Positions 52,513-61,558 of a stretch of DNA of 64,000 nt are shown here, one piece after another. Under the pieces are notes generated by a model. The model ran no database searches. It was not told the DNA's origin and was given only the letters and a program-made list of their open reading frames with translations. The stretch comes from Pseudoponticoccus marisrubri (GTDB lineage: Bacteria; Pseudomonadota; Alphaproteobacteria; Rhodobacterales; Rhodobacteraceae). The stretch covers positions 1-64,000 of the forward strand of contig NZ_LPXO01000016.1 in the NCBI RefSeq assembly GCF_001482405.1, written 5' to 3'. The position numbers and the translations under genes are program-made. Numbering within the stretch: position 1 is the stretch's first letter; each line of letters begins with the position of its first letter.

Positions 52513-53901
52513 ATGAAGATCGAGAACAAGGTGTTTGACGAATTGCAGCCGGGGGACACGGCCAGCCTGCGGCGGCTGTGCACCCAGGACGACCTGATCG
52601 TCTTTGCCAACGTGTCGGGCAATCACAACCCGATGCACATGCATGATGCCGATGGCGATGGCGACGGCATCCCCGAGGCGATCGCGCCGGGCATGTTCGT
52701 CGGCGCCCTTGTCACTGCCGTGCTGGGCAACGTGCTGCCGGGGGCGGGCTCGCTCTACCGCTCGCAGAGCTTCGTCTTCCACAACCGCGCCCATGCCGGG
52801 GAAGAGCTGGAAAGCCGCGTGACCGTGACCGACAAGAACGAACAAAGCCGCACGATCACGCTGGCGACCGAGGTGACACGGCCCGCCGATGGCGCGCTGA
52901 TCCTGTCGGGCGTGGCCGAGGTCGAGGCGCCGCGCGTCAAGCTGAGCTATTCCAGCCACGACCTGCCCGGCCTCGTGGTGCAGCGCCATCGGCATTTCGA
53001 AAAGCTGCTGGCCCGGGCCGCCCCGCTGCCGCCACTGGTCACCGCCGTGGTCGCCCCCGAAGAGCCCAATGCGCTGGGGGGCGCGCTGCTGGCGGCCGAG
53101 CACACGCTGATCACCCCGATCCTCGTGGGCGACCCCGACCGGATCGCCCGCACGGCCGAGGAGATGGGCGCCGATCTCTCAAGCGTCGAGATCCATGCCG
53201 AGCCCGACCATGACAAGGCCGCCCGCCACGCCGTCGCGCTGGTGTCACAGGGGCGCGCCGGGGCGCTGATGAAGGGCCACCTGCACACCGACCAGTTGCT
53301 GCGTGCGGCGCTGGACAAGGCCACCGGGCTGCGCGCCGGGCGGCGCTTCACCCATGTCTTCGTGATGGACGTGCCGGGTCTGTCGCACCCGCTGCTGGTC
53401 ACCGATGCCGCGATCAACATCGCGCCGGATCTCAAGACCAAGGTGGATATCGTGCAGAACGCCATCGACCTCGCGATCAGCATCGGCATCGACGAGCCCA
53501 AGGTCGGCGTGCTCTCGGCGGTCGAGACGGTCAATCCCGACATCCCCTCCTCGGTCGATGCAGCGCTGCTGTCCAAGATGGCCGAACGGCACCAGATCAC
53601 CGGCGGGCTTGTGGACGGGCCGCTGGCGATGGACAATGCGGTCGACATCGCCGCGGCCCGGGTCAAGGGGATCACGTCGCCGGTGGCGGGACAGGCCGAG
53701 GTGCTGGTGGTGCCCAATCTCGATGCCGGCAACATGCTGGCCAAGCAGCTGACCTATATCAGCCACGCCGAGGGCGCGGGGCTGGTGCTGGGCGCGCGCG
53801 TGCCAATCATCCTCAACAGCCGGGCCGATGACGACATGGCGCGGCTGGCCTCCTGCGCGGTGGCCGCGCTGCACCACGCGCGCATCACGGGGGCGGTCTG
53901 A
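52513..53901 (+). CDS. MaoC-like hydratase fused to phosphate acetyl/butyryltransferase
   Basis: This 462-residue two-domain protein has an N-terminal MaoC hot-dog domain (about residues 1-140), with FANVSGNHNPMHMHDADG as the hydratase-type motif and AIAPGMFVGALVTAVLGNVL. A phosphotransacetylase domain follows (about 165-462) with AGALMKGHLHTDQLLRAALD, FVMDVPGLSHPLLVTDAAIN and ITGGLVDGPLAMDNAVD. The acyltransferase half makes acyl phosphate from acyl-CoA, which acetate kinase next door can use. The ATG at 52513 follows AAGGCCGGG; a longer frame extends into non-coding repeats and is rejected. Confidence 0.93.
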   Translation: MKIENKVFDELQPGDTASLRRLCTQDDLIVFANVSGNHNPMHMHDADGDGDGIPEAIAPGMFVGALVTAVLGNVLPGAGSLYRSQSFVFHNRAHAGEELESRVTVTDKNEQSRTITLATEVTRPADGALILSGVAEVEAPRVKLSYSSHDLPGLVVQRHRHFEKLLARAAPLPPLVTAVVAPEEPNALGGALLAAEHTLITPILVGDPDRIARTAEEMGADLSSVEIHAEPDHDKAARHAVALVSQGRAGALMKGHLHTDQLLRAALDKATGLRAGRRFTHVFVMDVPGLSHPLLVTDAAINIAPDLKTKVDIVQNAIDLAISIGIDEPKVGVLSAVETVNPDIPSSVDAALLSKMAERHQITGGLVDGPLAMDNAVDIAAARVKGITSPVAGQAEVLVVPNLDAGNMLAKQLTYISHAEGAGLVLGARVPIILNSRADDDMARLASCAVAALHHARITGAV

Positions 53902-55073
53902 TGGCGCATGTGCTGGTGCTGAACGCGGGCTCGTCCTCGATCAAGTTCGGGCTCTTCGACGCCGGCACGCTGCGCCCCGAGGGCAGCGGTCAGGTCGAAC
54001 GGATCGGTGGGCCGGCCGTGCTGCACCTGCATGACGCGGAGGGCAACCGGCTTGAGAAGACCACCCTGCCCGAGGGCGCGGCCGCCGATCATGACGGCGC
54101 GGTGGGGCTCATCCTGCAGCAGCTCGAACGCCACTGGGCCGGGGTCGAGATCCGCGCCGTGGGCCACCGCGTGGTGCATGGCGGCTGGGAATTCGGCGCC
54201 CCGTGCGAGATCGCCCCGCAGGTGCTGGACCGGCTGGAGCGGCTCGCCCCCTTCGCGCCACTGCACCAGCCGCACAACCTGGCCGGCATCCGCGCGGCCT
54301 TCACCGCCTTTCCTTCGGCCCGGCAGGTGGCCTGTTTCGACACCGCTTTCCATCGCGGCCATGAGTTCGTGCAGGACACGTTCGGCCTGCCGCGCAGCTA
54401 TTACGACAAGGGCGTGCGGCGCTACGGATTCCACGGACTGAGCTATGACTACATCTCGGGCGAGCTGGCCCGCATCGCACCGGAGCTGCAGGCCGGCCGC
54501 GTGGTGGTGGCGCATCTGGGCAACGGCGCCTCGCTCTGCGGGATGAAGGCGGGCCGCTCGGTCGCCTCGACCATGGGGTTCTCGGCGCTGGACGGTCTGT
54601 GCATGGGCACACGCTCGGGCCAGCTGGACCCCGGCGTGGTGCTCTACCTGATGGAAGAGGAAGGCCTGGACGCGGCGGCCATCTCGGACCTGCTCTACCG
54701 CAAGTCGGGGCTATTGGGCCTGTCGGGGATCAGCAGCGACATGCGCACGCTGCTGGCCTCGGACGCGCCGGCCGCGCGCGAGGCGGTGGCCTATTTCTGC
54801 ACCCGCATCCGGCGCGAGACGGGCGGCATGGCCGCCGCGCTGGAAGGGCTGGACGCGCTGGTCTTCACCGGCGGCATCGGCGAGAACGCAGCCCCCGTGC
54901 GCGCACAGGTCTGCGCCGGGCTGGGCTGGCTGGGTGTCACGCTGGACCCGCTGCGCAATGAGGCGGGCGAGCCCGTGATCAGCGCCGAAGGCGCGCCCGT
55001 GCCGGTCATGGTGCTGCCCACCAACGAGGAACTGGTGATCGCCCGCGCCGCCGCCGCCATCGCATCGGACTGA
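53901..55073 (+). CDS. ackA: Acetate kinase
   Basis: This 390-residue ASKHA kinase interconverts acetyl phosphate + ADP with acetate + ATP. Signatures are VLVLNAGSSSIKFGLFDAG at the start, AVGHRVVHGGWEFGAP, the YGFHGLSYDYISGELA segment, VVAHLGNGASLCGMKAGRSV, MGFSALDGLCMGTRSGQLDP and VFTGGIGENAAPVRAQV near the end. It overlaps the acyltransferase gene by one base (TGATG), so the two enzymes act as a coupled acyl-CoA to acid route with ATP gain. Confidence 0.96.
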   Translation: MAHVLVLNAGSSSIKFGLFDAGTLRPEGSGQVERIGGPAVLHLHDAEGNRLEKTTLPEGAAADHDGAVGLILQQLERHWAGVEIRAVGHRVVHGGWEFGAPCEIAPQVLDRLERLAPFAPLHQPHNLAGIRAAFTAFPSARQVACFDTAFHRGHEFVQDTFGLPRSYYDKGVRRYGFHGLSYDYISGELARIAPELQAGRVVVAHLGNGASLCGMKAGRSVASTMGFSALDGLCMGTRSGQLDPGVVLYLMEEEGLDAAAISDLLYRKSGLLGLSGISSDMRTLLASDAPAAREAVAYFCTRIRRETGGMAAALEGLDALVFTGGIGENAAPVRAQVCAGLGWLGVTLDPLRNEAGEPVISAEGAPVPVMVLPTNEELVIARAAAAIASD

Positions 55074-55114
55074 GACGGCCCGGGGCGGCGCGCCCCCGGG
55101 CGCCCAGGACCCGA

Positions 55115-55357
55115 TCAGCCGCCCTTGAGCCGCTGCATCAGGTAGACCTCGGCCCCCTCGGGGACCGGGGCGTGGCGGTTGGGCGCGACCTCGCCATCCA
55201 CCACGACCGAGACGCCGCTGTCGAGGATCGGCTTCAGCCCCGGGTAGTCGGCGACCAGCCCGTCCAGCACGCCGCCCACCGTGTCGGCCTGCACCTCGAC
55301 CTCGCGCGCCCCGTCGGTGAAGCGCGTGAGGCTGGACCAGAGCGTGACCGCCACCAT
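55115..55357 (-). CDS. MoaD/ThiS-like ubiquitin-fold sulphur carrier
   Basis: This 80-residue protein has the ubiquitin-like fold pattern (VAVTLWSSLTRFTDGAREVE, VGGVLDGLVADYPGLKPILD) and ends LMQRLKGG. The C-terminal Gly-Gly is the site where sulphur carriers are activated as thiocarboxylates. It is the last gene of the molybdenum-hydroxylase operon and overlaps the large-subunit gene by one base. A role in sulphur delivery for the molybdenum cofactor of this enzyme is likely by context but not proven. Confidence 0.85.
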   Translation of the reverse strand: MVAVTLWSSLTRFTDGAREVEVQADTVGGVLDGLVADYPGLKPILDSGVSVVVDGEVAPNRHAPVPEGAEVYLMQRLKGG

Positions 55358-57603
55358 CAGGCGCCCCGCGCGGCCTTGAGCGCCGCCAGCACCGCCGGCG
55401 GGTTCATCGGCAGCGCGCGCAGCCGCGCGCCGGTGGCGTCCTGGATCGCGTTGGCGATGGCCGGCAGCGGCGGGGTGATCCCGGTCTCGCCGACGCCGCG
55501 CACGCCGTAGGGATGGCCCGGGTTCGGCACCTCGACGATGACCGTGTCGATCATCGGCAGGTCCGAGGCCACCGGCACCCGGTAGTCGAGGAAGACGGGG
55601 TTCTGCAGCCGGCCCTTGTCATCGTAGATATAGGCCTCGTTCAGCGCCCAGCCGATGCCCTGCGCGGCGCCACCCTGGTACTGGCCCTCGACATAGGCCG
55701 GGTGGATGGCGCGGCCGGCATCCTGCACCACGAGATAGCGCAGGATGGTGACGCGCCCGGTCTCGGGATCGACCTCGACATCGACCACGTGGCAGCCGAA
55801 GCTGGCGCCCACGCCCTCGGGCACGCTTTCATGATGGCCCGAAATCGGCCCGCCCGTCTCGCCCATCTTGCCGGCGATCTCGGCGATGCTCATCGGGGGG
55901 AACTTGCCGGCGTTCGGCCCGGCGGGCTGCGCCGCACCGTCGACCCATTCCACCGCTTCGGGCTCGATGCCCCATTCCGCCGCCGCCCGGCGGCACATCT
56001 CGGTGATGGCCTGCCCGGCCGCCAGCACCGCCGCCTTGCCGCTGGCAAAGGTGGCGCGGCTGCCATGGGTGGGCTCGTTCACGCCGAGCGCGCCGGTCTC
56101 GACCACGTTGACGCGCACGTCCTCGTAGGGGATGCCCAGCGTCTCGGCCGTCATCAGCGCGATCGAGGCGCGCGAGCCGCCGATATCGGGCGTGCCGATC
56201 GAGACCTGCGCCGTGCCGTCCTCGGAGATGGCCAGGCTGACCGAGGTCTCGCCATTGTGGTTGAACCAGTAGCCCGAGGCCACACCGCGGCCCTGGTTGG
56301 GGCCCAGCGGCTCGGCCAGGTTCGGGTGGGCGCGGGTGGCCTCCAGCGTCTCGACCAGCCCGATCGAGGCGAATTTCGGCCCGTAGCTCGCCCGGTCGCC
56401 CTCGCGCACGGCGTTCTTCAGCCGCACCTCCATCGGGTCGAGCCCCAGCTCGCGGCACATCTCGTCGATCAGGCTTTCCACCGCGAAGGCGCCCATGGGC
56501 GAGCCAGGCGCACGGTAGGCGGCGCATTTCGGACGGTTGGCCAGCACGTCATAGCCCACATGCGCCACGTGATCGAGCTTGTAGGGCGCGAAGGCACAGT
56601 AGAGCGCCATGTCCACGGGCGAGCCGGGGAAGGCGCCGCCCTGCATGCGGAACTCGGCCCGGGCGGCGGTCAGCGTGCCGTCCTTCTTCATGCCGATCCG
56701 GACATCCATGCTGGCCGAGGCGGTGGGCCCGGTGGCGCGCAGCACCTCGGAGCGGGTCATCACGATCTTGACCGGCTTGCCCCCCGCTTTACGCGACAGC
56801 GCCAGGCTGAGCGGCTCCATGAAGATCGTGGTCTTGCCGCCAAAGCCGCCGCCGATCTCGGAGGGGGTCACGCGCAGCTGCGCCGCGTCCAGCCCCAGCA
56901 CCCCGGCGCACATCTTGCGGATGAACCACTGGCCCTGGGTGCAGACCCACATCTCGCCCTTGCCGTCGCCGCCCAGCTGGCCCAGGCAGGCATGCGGCTC
57001 GATATAGCCCTGGTGGGTGGCCTCGGTCTTGTAATGCCCCTCGCGTACGAGGTCGGCCTCGGCAAAGCCCGCCTCGACATTGCCATGGCCGAATTCCATG
57101 TAGCGCACGACGTTGGGCGGCATGCCCTCGGGCACGGTGGCATCGGCCGCGCCCTCACGAATCACCGGGGCGTCGGGCTTGATCGCGTCATCCACGTCGA
57201 TCACATGCGGCAGCACCTCGTAGGTGACGTCGATCAGCCGCGCGGCCTCTTCGGCGCGCAGTTTCGAGGTCGCCGCCACGGCGGCCACCGCATGCCCGTC
57301 ATAAAGCGCGCGCTCGCCGGCCATGGTGTTTTCCTGCAGGTCCCAGTCCTCGCCGGTCAGGCCGGTGGGGAAATCGGCCCGCGTGACCACGGCCTTGACA
57401 CCCTCCAGCGCCTCGGCGCGCGACGTGTCGATCGAGACGATGCGCGCATGGGCATGGGGGCTGCGCACCACCGCGCCCCAGAGCATGCCGGGGGCCGAGA
57501 TGTCGGCGCCGTAGCGCGCCCGGCCGGTCACCTTGTCCAGCCCGTCGGGACGGTCGGGCCGCGTGCCGACCAGCCGGAATTCCTTGAACTCGTCCTTTGC
57601 CAT
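55357..57603 (-). CDS. Molybdenum hydroxylase large subunit (xanthine dehydrogenase family)
   Basis: This 748-residue Mo-molybdopterin-binding subunit has the N-terminal ald_Xan_dh_C type domain (KVTGRARYGADISAPGMLWG) and the two MoCoBD domains: PSEIGGGFGGKTTIFMEPLS near residue 245, and the VRGVGETGITPPLPAIANAI end with the catalytic Glu. The substrate-pocket residues do not point clearly to CO, xanthine or aldehydes. It forms a heterotrimer with the two following minus-strand partners (57603-58948). The ATG at 57601-57603 overlaps the upstream stop by one base; a GTG one codon earlier is also possible. Confidence 0.92.
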   Translation of the reverse strand: MAKDEFKEFRLVGTRPDRPDGLDKVTGRARYGADISAPGMLWGAVVRSPHAHARIVSIDTSRAEALEGVKAVVTRADFPTGLTGEDWDLQENTMAGERALYDGHAVAAVAATSKLRAEEAARLIDVTYEVLPHVIDVDDAIKPDAPVIREGAADATVPEGMPPNVVRYMEFGHGNVEAGFAEADLVREGHYKTEATHQGYIEPHACLGQLGGDGKGEMWVCTQGQWFIRKMCAGVLGLDAAQLRVTPSEIGGGFGGKTTIFMEPLSLALSRKAGGKPVKIVMTRSEVLRATGPTASASMDVRIGMKKDGTLTAARAEFRMQGGAFPGSPVDMALYCAFAPYKLDHVAHVGYDVLANRPKCAAYRAPGSPMGAFAVESLIDEMCRELGLDPMEVRLKNAVREGDRASYGPKFASIGLVETLEATRAHPNLAEPLGPNQGRGVASGYWFNHNGETSVSLAISEDGTAQVSIGTPDIGGSRASIALMTAETLGIPYEDVRVNVVETGALGVNEPTHGSRATFASGKAAVLAAGQAITEMCRRAAAEWGIEPEAVEWVDGAAQPAGPNAGKFPPMSIAEIAGKMGETGGPISGHHESVPEGVGASFGCHVVDVEVDPETGRVTILRYLVVQDAGRAIHPAYVEGQYQGGAAQGIGWALNEAYIYDDKGRLQNPVFLDYRVPVASDLPMIDTVIVEVPNPGHPYGVRGVGETGITPPLPAIANAIQDATGARLRALPMNPPAVLAALKAARGA

Positions 57604-58085
57604 CACGCCGCCTCCTGCCGCATCTCGGCCGCCGCATCCATCACCGCGCGCACGATCTTGTCATAACCGGTGCAGCGGCACAGGTTGCCCGCCAGGCCAT
57701 AGCGCACCTCTTCCTCGGTCGGGTCGGGGTTCTGCACCAGCAGCGCCTTGGCCGCGACCAGCAGGCCCGGGGTGCAGAAGCCACATTGCAGCGCGGCATG
57801 TTCGATGAACTTGCGCTGCAGCGGGTGCAGCCCGTCGGCATCGGCCATGCCCTCGATCGTGTCGACGCGCCGGCCCTCGGCCTCGACGCCCAGCACGAGG
57901 CAGGAACAGACCAGCCGGTCGTCCAGCGTGACCGAGCAGGCGCCGCAATCGCCGGTGCCGCAGCCCTCCTTCGAGCCGGTCAGGCCCAGGTGGTCGCGCA
58001 GGCAGTCCAGCAGCGTCTCGCGCGGATCGGCGAGGAATTCGACCGGGTCGCCGTTCACCGTGGTGGTTACGTGGATCTTGCTCAT
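57603..58085 (-). CDS. Molybdenum hydroxylase [2Fe-2S] subunit
   Basis: This 160-residue electron-transfer subunit has a plant-type ferredoxin cluster motif EGCGTGDCGACSVTLDDRLV and a C-terminal helical cluster motif (AALQCGFCTPGLLVAAKALL and GNLCRCTGYDKIV). Both [2Fe-2S] sites have their four cysteines. It passes electrons from the Mo centre to FAD. The ATG at 58085 overlaps the FAD-subunit stop (ATGA); the long frame that fuses into that gene is rejected. Confidence 0.95.
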   Translation of the reverse strand: MSKIHVTTTVNGDPVEFLADPRETLLDCLRDHLGLTGSKEGCGTGDCGACSVTLDDRLVCSCLVLGVEAEGRRVDTIEGMADADGLHPLQRKFIEHAALQCGFCTPGLLVAAKALLVQNPDPTEEEVRYGLAGNLCRCTGYDKIVRAVMDAAAEMRQEAA

Positions 58086-58948
58086 GCCGTGTCTCCTTTC
58101 GCGCGCCCGTAGGCGATCAGCGCCGCGCGCCGGGCCAGAACGCCGGCCACCTCGGTGCGGAACGCGACCGTGCCGCGCTTGTCGTCGATGGGGGAACAGG
58201 CGGCGCGGGCGGCCGCGTCCAGCGCCTGCAGCGCCGCCTCGTCCAGCGTGGTGCCGATGATCGCCTCGGCCGCCTCGGGCACCAGCCGGATCACCGGCGC
58301 CACCGCGCCCAGCGCAACCTGCGCCTCGGCCACCGTGTCGCCCGACAGGCGCAGGTTCACCGCGCAGCCGACCACGGCGATGTCCATTTCGGTGCGCGGG
58401 ATGAAGCGCAGGTAGGCGTCGCCGCCATGTGCGCCCCGCGGCGGCAGCAGGATGGCCGAGATCACCTCGCCTGCCTGCAGCGAGGTCTTGCCCGGCCCGG
58501 CCGGGATCTCGGCCACGGGCGCCGTGCGCGTGCCCTCGGGGCCGGTGATCTCGACCGTGGCGCCCGCGGCAACGAGCCCGGGCACGGAATCGGCGGCCGG
58601 AGAGCCGTTGCACAGGTTGCCCGTCAGCGTCGCGCGGCCCTGGATCTGGACCGAGCCGACAAGGTCCATCCCCTCGACCACGCCGGGCCACTCGGCGCGC
58701 AGCGCGTCATGCGCGCTCAGAGCCGCACCGGGCACGGCCACGCCGATGCGCCAGCCGCCCTCATCGGTGCGGGTGATGTCGCCCACGCCGGGGATCTTCT
58801 TGAGGTCGATCAGGTCGTCGGGCTGGACCATGCCGGCCCGCATCTGGACCAGCACGTCGGTGCCGCCAGCCAAAAAGCGGGTGAGGCCCTGCGCCTGCGC
58901 CGCCAGCCTGGCCGCGTCCTCGAATGAGCTTGGTGTGTGATACCGCAT
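58082..58948 (-). CDS. Molybdenum hydroxylase FAD subunit
   Basis: This 288-residue subunit (CoxM/xanthine dehydrogenase FAD type) has the FAD-binding loops TRFLAGGTDVLVQMRAG near residue 23 and RATLTGNLCNGSPAADSVPG near residue 105, and a C-terminal CO-dehydrogenase-like flavoprotein domain. It is first of the three subunit genes. A strong ribosome site (GGAGGGG) precedes the ATG. The three genes overlap by 1-4 bases each, so stoichiometric synthesis is expected. Confidence 0.95.
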   Translation of the reverse strand: MRYHTPSSFEDAARLAAQAQGLTRFLAGGTDVLVQMRAGMVQPDDLIDLKKIPGVGDITRTDEGGWRIGVAVPGAALSAHDALRAEWPGVVEGMDLVGSVQIQGRATLTGNLCNGSPAADSVPGLVAAGATVEITGPEGTRTAPVAEIPAGPGKTSLQAGEVISAILLPPRGAHGGDAYLRFIPRTEMDIAVVGCAVNLRLSGDTVAEAQVALGAVAPVIRLVPEAAEAIIGTTLDEAALQALDAAARAACSPIDDKRGTVAFRTEVAGVLARRAALIAYGRAKGDTA

Positions 58949-59044
58949 GTCCCCTCCCCTGCTGACCCGGTGCTGAAGGCGCGCCGATCGCGCTGCGCCT
59001 GCTGATGTTTTCTACCTGTCGCGGGGCAAAGACAAGAGGCAGGC

Positions 59045-59395
59045 TCAGCCGCGCGCCGCCACGGCAATCACCTCGACGCGGTACTCGGGCGTGGCCAGCT
59101 TCGCCTCGCCGCAGGCGCGGGTGGGGGCGTGGCCCTCGGGCACCCAGGCGTCCCAGACCGCGTTCATCTCGGCGAAATCGGCCATGTCGGCCAGCCAGAT
59201 CGTCACCTGCAACAGCTTCGTCCGGTCGCTGCCGGCCTCGGCCAGCAGGGCATCCAGCTTGGCCAGGCAATCCTCGGTCTGCTGCGTGACGCTGGCCCCG
59301 GGGCTGCCGACCTGCCCGGCAAGGTAGACGGTGTCGCCATGGATGACGATCTGGCTCATGCGGGCGCCGGTCTGGTGGCGGGTGATCTGTGTCAT
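59045..59395 (-). CDS. RidA/YjgF-family protein
   Basis: This 116-residue protein has the RidA trimer fold (VIHGDTVYLAGQVGSPGASV, then TKLLQVTIWLADMADFAEMN). The conserved Arg lies in GHAPTRACGEAKL and the end is YRVEVIAVAARG. RidA proteins deaminate reactive enamine/imine products of amino-acid oxidases and PLP enzymes. Here it lies 40 bp downstream of an FAD oxidase gene, consistent with clearing the imines that enzyme would make. The start ATG follows AGGAGAG. Confidence 0.92.
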   Translation of the reverse strand: MTQITRHQTGARMSQIVIHGDTVYLAGQVGSPGASVTQQTEDCLAKLDALLAEAGSDRTKLLQVTIWLADMADFAEMNAVWDAWVPEGHAPTRACGEAKLATPEYRVEVIAVAARG

Positions 59396-59435
59396 GGTCT
59401 CTCCTGTTGCGTGTCGTGTGGGATTGGGTCGCGCA

Positions 59436-60536
59436 TCACGCCGCAAAGCGCGCGGGGTCGAGCGCGGCGACCACCTGCGGCGCCAGCGCCGGGGTCGCGC
59501 CGGTCACCAGCGCCTCGGTCAGCGCCGCCATGGCGGGCGCCGTCTGCACGCCATAACCGCCCTGCCCGGCCAGCCAGCAGAACCCCTCGGCCTGCGCGTC
59601 GAAGCCGGCCACCAGAGTGCGGTCGGGCGCGAAGGTCCGCAGCCCCGCCCAGCTGGTTTCGACCCGGGTGACGGGCACGGTGACGGCCTGTTCGTAGCGG
59701 TCCAGCCCCTCGGCCAGCACCATGTCATCGGCCCAAGCGTCGTGCGGCTCGACCGGGTCCTCGTCGGCGGGGCTGACCATCAGCTTGCCCGCATCGGGCT
59801 TGGCATACCACGTCTCCGAGACCGAGCCGAAGAGCGGCCACTGCGCCAGCGCGCGATCCCCGGGCGCAGGCAGCAGCGCGGCCGAGCGGCGCATCGGCGT
59901 CAGCGGGATTGGCTGCGCCCCGGCCAGCACGCCCACCTGGCTCGCCCAGGCCCCGGCGGCATTGACCACCAGCGGCGCCTCGAAGTCCCGCCCGCCGGCC
60001 GTGATCCGCCAGACACCGGTCGAGCGTTCCATCGCCTCGACCCGGGCGCCGGTCTCGACCCGGCCGCCTTGGCGGCGCAGCCGGCGCATGTAGCCGCCCA
60101 GCATGCGGTCCACGTCGATATCCTGCGCATCCCATTCGATGATCGCGGCGGCCAGCCGCTCGGGGCGCAGGATGGGGACCAGCTCGGCCGCCTGCGCCGG
60201 GCTGAGCCGTTCCAGCCCGGTCGCCCCCTCGGCATAGGCCTCGAGCGCGGGCAGTTCCTCCTCGGCAGCCAGCAGCATCTCGCCCCGGGGCGAGAGCAGC
60301 CCGCCATCGAACCCCTCGCCCGGATCCTCCAGCACGGGCGCCGCGGCAGCGTTCAGCGCGCGCAGCGTGGCGTTGCCATAGTTGCGGATGAAGATCGCGG
60401 CCGAGCGCGCGGTGGAATGCGTGCCGGGCCGGTCCTCGGCCTCGAGCACCAGCACGTCCATATGCGCGGCGAGGTGGGCCGCGGCGCTGATCCCGGCAAT
60501 GCCGCCGCCGATGACGATGACATCCGCCCGGGTCAT
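59436..60536 (-). CDS. FAD-dependent amine/amino-acid oxidoreductase (DAO family)
   Basis: This 366-residue flavoprotein has an N-terminal Rossmann motif DVIVIGGGIAGISAAAHLAA and the EDRPGTHSTARSAA segment. A middle FEAPLVVNAAGAWASQVGVL and the C-terminal FCWLAGQGGYGVQTAPAMAA close the DAO fold. Relatives oxidise glycine, sarcosine, D-amino acids or other secondary and primary amines to imines with H2O2 release or electron transfer. It overlaps the deacetylase gene by four bases and is followed by ridA. Confidence 0.9.
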   Translation of the reverse strand: MTRADVIVIGGGIAGISAAAHLAAHMDVLVLEAEDRPGTHSTARSAAIFIRNYGNATLRALNAAAAPVLEDPGEGFDGGLLSPRGEMLLAAEEELPALEAYAEGATGLERLSPAQAAELVPILRPERLAAAIIEWDAQDIDVDRMLGGYMRRLRRQGGRVETGARVEAMERSTGVWRITAGGRDFEAPLVVNAAGAWASQVGVLAGAQPIPLTPMRRSAALLPAPGDRALAQWPLFGSVSETWYAKPDAGKLMVSPADEDPVEPHDAWADDMVLAEGLDRYEQAVTVPVTRVETSWAGLRTFAPDRTLVAGFDAQAEGFCWLAGQGGYGVQTAPAMAALTEALVTGATPALAPQVVAALDPARFAA

Positions 60537-61558
60537 GCCGCCTCCTGAAAGCCGGTCAGCACGCGGGTCAGGTTGGCGCCCAGCGTGTCCGAGATATAGC
60601 CCCCCTCCTGCACGAAGAGCGTGGGCAGGCCCAGCGCGGCGATCGCGGCGCCGATCCGGGCAAAGCCCTGCTGCGTGACGGCCAGCCCCTGGAACGGGTC
60701 GTCGATCGAGGCGTCGAGCCCCAGCGCCACTACCAGCACATCCGTGCCGAAGGCGCCGATGCGGCGCAGCGCCACCTCCAGCGTCTCCATGTAGGCGTCG
60801 TCGCCCGTGCCGCGCGGCAGGGGCAGGTTGAGGTTGCAGCCCAGCCCACGGTCCTGCCCGCGCTCCTGCGCATGGCCCCAGAAGAACGGGTAGAACCGTG
60901 CCGGATCGGCATGGATCGACACGGTCAGCACGTCGTCGCGGTCATAGAACATGCCCTGCGTGCCATTGCCGTGATGCACGTCCACGTCGAGGATCGCGGG
61001 CCGCAGGCCCTTTGCGCGCAGCCGTTCGGCGGCGATGCCGGAATTGTTGAGAAAGCAGAAGCCGCCGGCCAGATCGGCAAAGGCGTGGTGGCCCGGCGGG
61101 CGCGACAGCACATAGGCCGCGCGCGTCCCACCCGCGAGCAGGTCTGCCCCGGCCACGGCGCTCTGCGCCGACCAGTAGGCGGCCTCCCACGTGCCCTCGG
61201 CGATGGGACAGGCCGTGTCGGCCTGGTGATAGCCCGCCTGCCCGACGGCGGATTTCGGATAGCTGTCGCCGCGGTTCGCCGGGTGGATGTTGGGGATCAC
61301 CTCGGCCCCCGCCCCGTCGATCCGGCGCCAGCGGGTGTAGATCGTCTGCAAAAAGGCCAGGTATTCGGGCGTGTGCACCGCCGCGATCGGGCCCATCCCG
61401 GCATCGGCCGGCGCGTCGAAGCGGCAGCCCGCCGCCTCGGCCGCGCCTTGCAGCACCTCGATGCGGCGCGGCTGCTCGGGGTTGGGTTGCGCCGCGCCAT
61501 TGGCCATGAAGTGCTGCGGGTCGTGGCGCCACTGGCGGGCGTCGAAGAAGGCTTTCAT
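60533..61558 (-). CDS. Histone-deacetylase-family deacetylase (acetylpolyamine amidohydrolase-like)
   Basis: This 341-residue zinc amidohydrolase has the active-site pieces YVLSRPPGHHAFADLAGGFC (His-His), AILDVDVHHGNGTQGMFYDR (zinc Asp and His) and VVALGLDASIDDPF (second zinc Asp). The substrate Tyr lies in LFVQEGGYISDTLG. Bacterial members remove acetyl groups from polyamines or other short N-acetyl compounds. The ATG at 61558 gives the family start MKAFFD. It overlaps the GNAT gene by four bases, so acetylation and deacetylation enzymes are coupled. Confidence 0.92.
   Translation of the reverse strand: MKAFFDARQWRHDPQHFMANGAAQPNPEQPRRIEVLQGAAEAAGCRFDAPADAGMGPIAAVHTPEYLAFLQTIYTRWRRIDGAGAEVIPNIHPANRGDSYPKSAVGQAGYHQADTACPIAEGTWEAAYWSAQSAVAGADLLAGGTRAAYVLSRPPGHHAFADLAGGFCFLNNSGIAAERLRAKGLRPAILDVDVHHGNGTQGMFYDRDDVLTVSIHADPARFYPFFWGHAQERGQDRGLGCNLNLPLPRGTGDDAYMETLEVALRRIGAFGTDVLVVALGLDASIDDPFQGLAVTQQGFARIGAAIAALGLPTLFVQEGGYISDTLGANLTRVLTGFQEAA

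Noticed and set aside
52173-52622. Minus-strand ORF of 149 codons over the box array and the start of the acyltransferase gene
   Set aside because: It overlaps a clear MaoC-domain coding start, contains the repeat array and resembles no protein family.
57603-58691. Apparent fusion of the FAD and [2Fe-2S] subunits in one 362-codon frame
   Set aside because: The N-terminal half is an out-of-frame reading of the FAD subunit gene (58082-58948). The true ferredoxin start is the ATG at 58085 with a four-base overlap.
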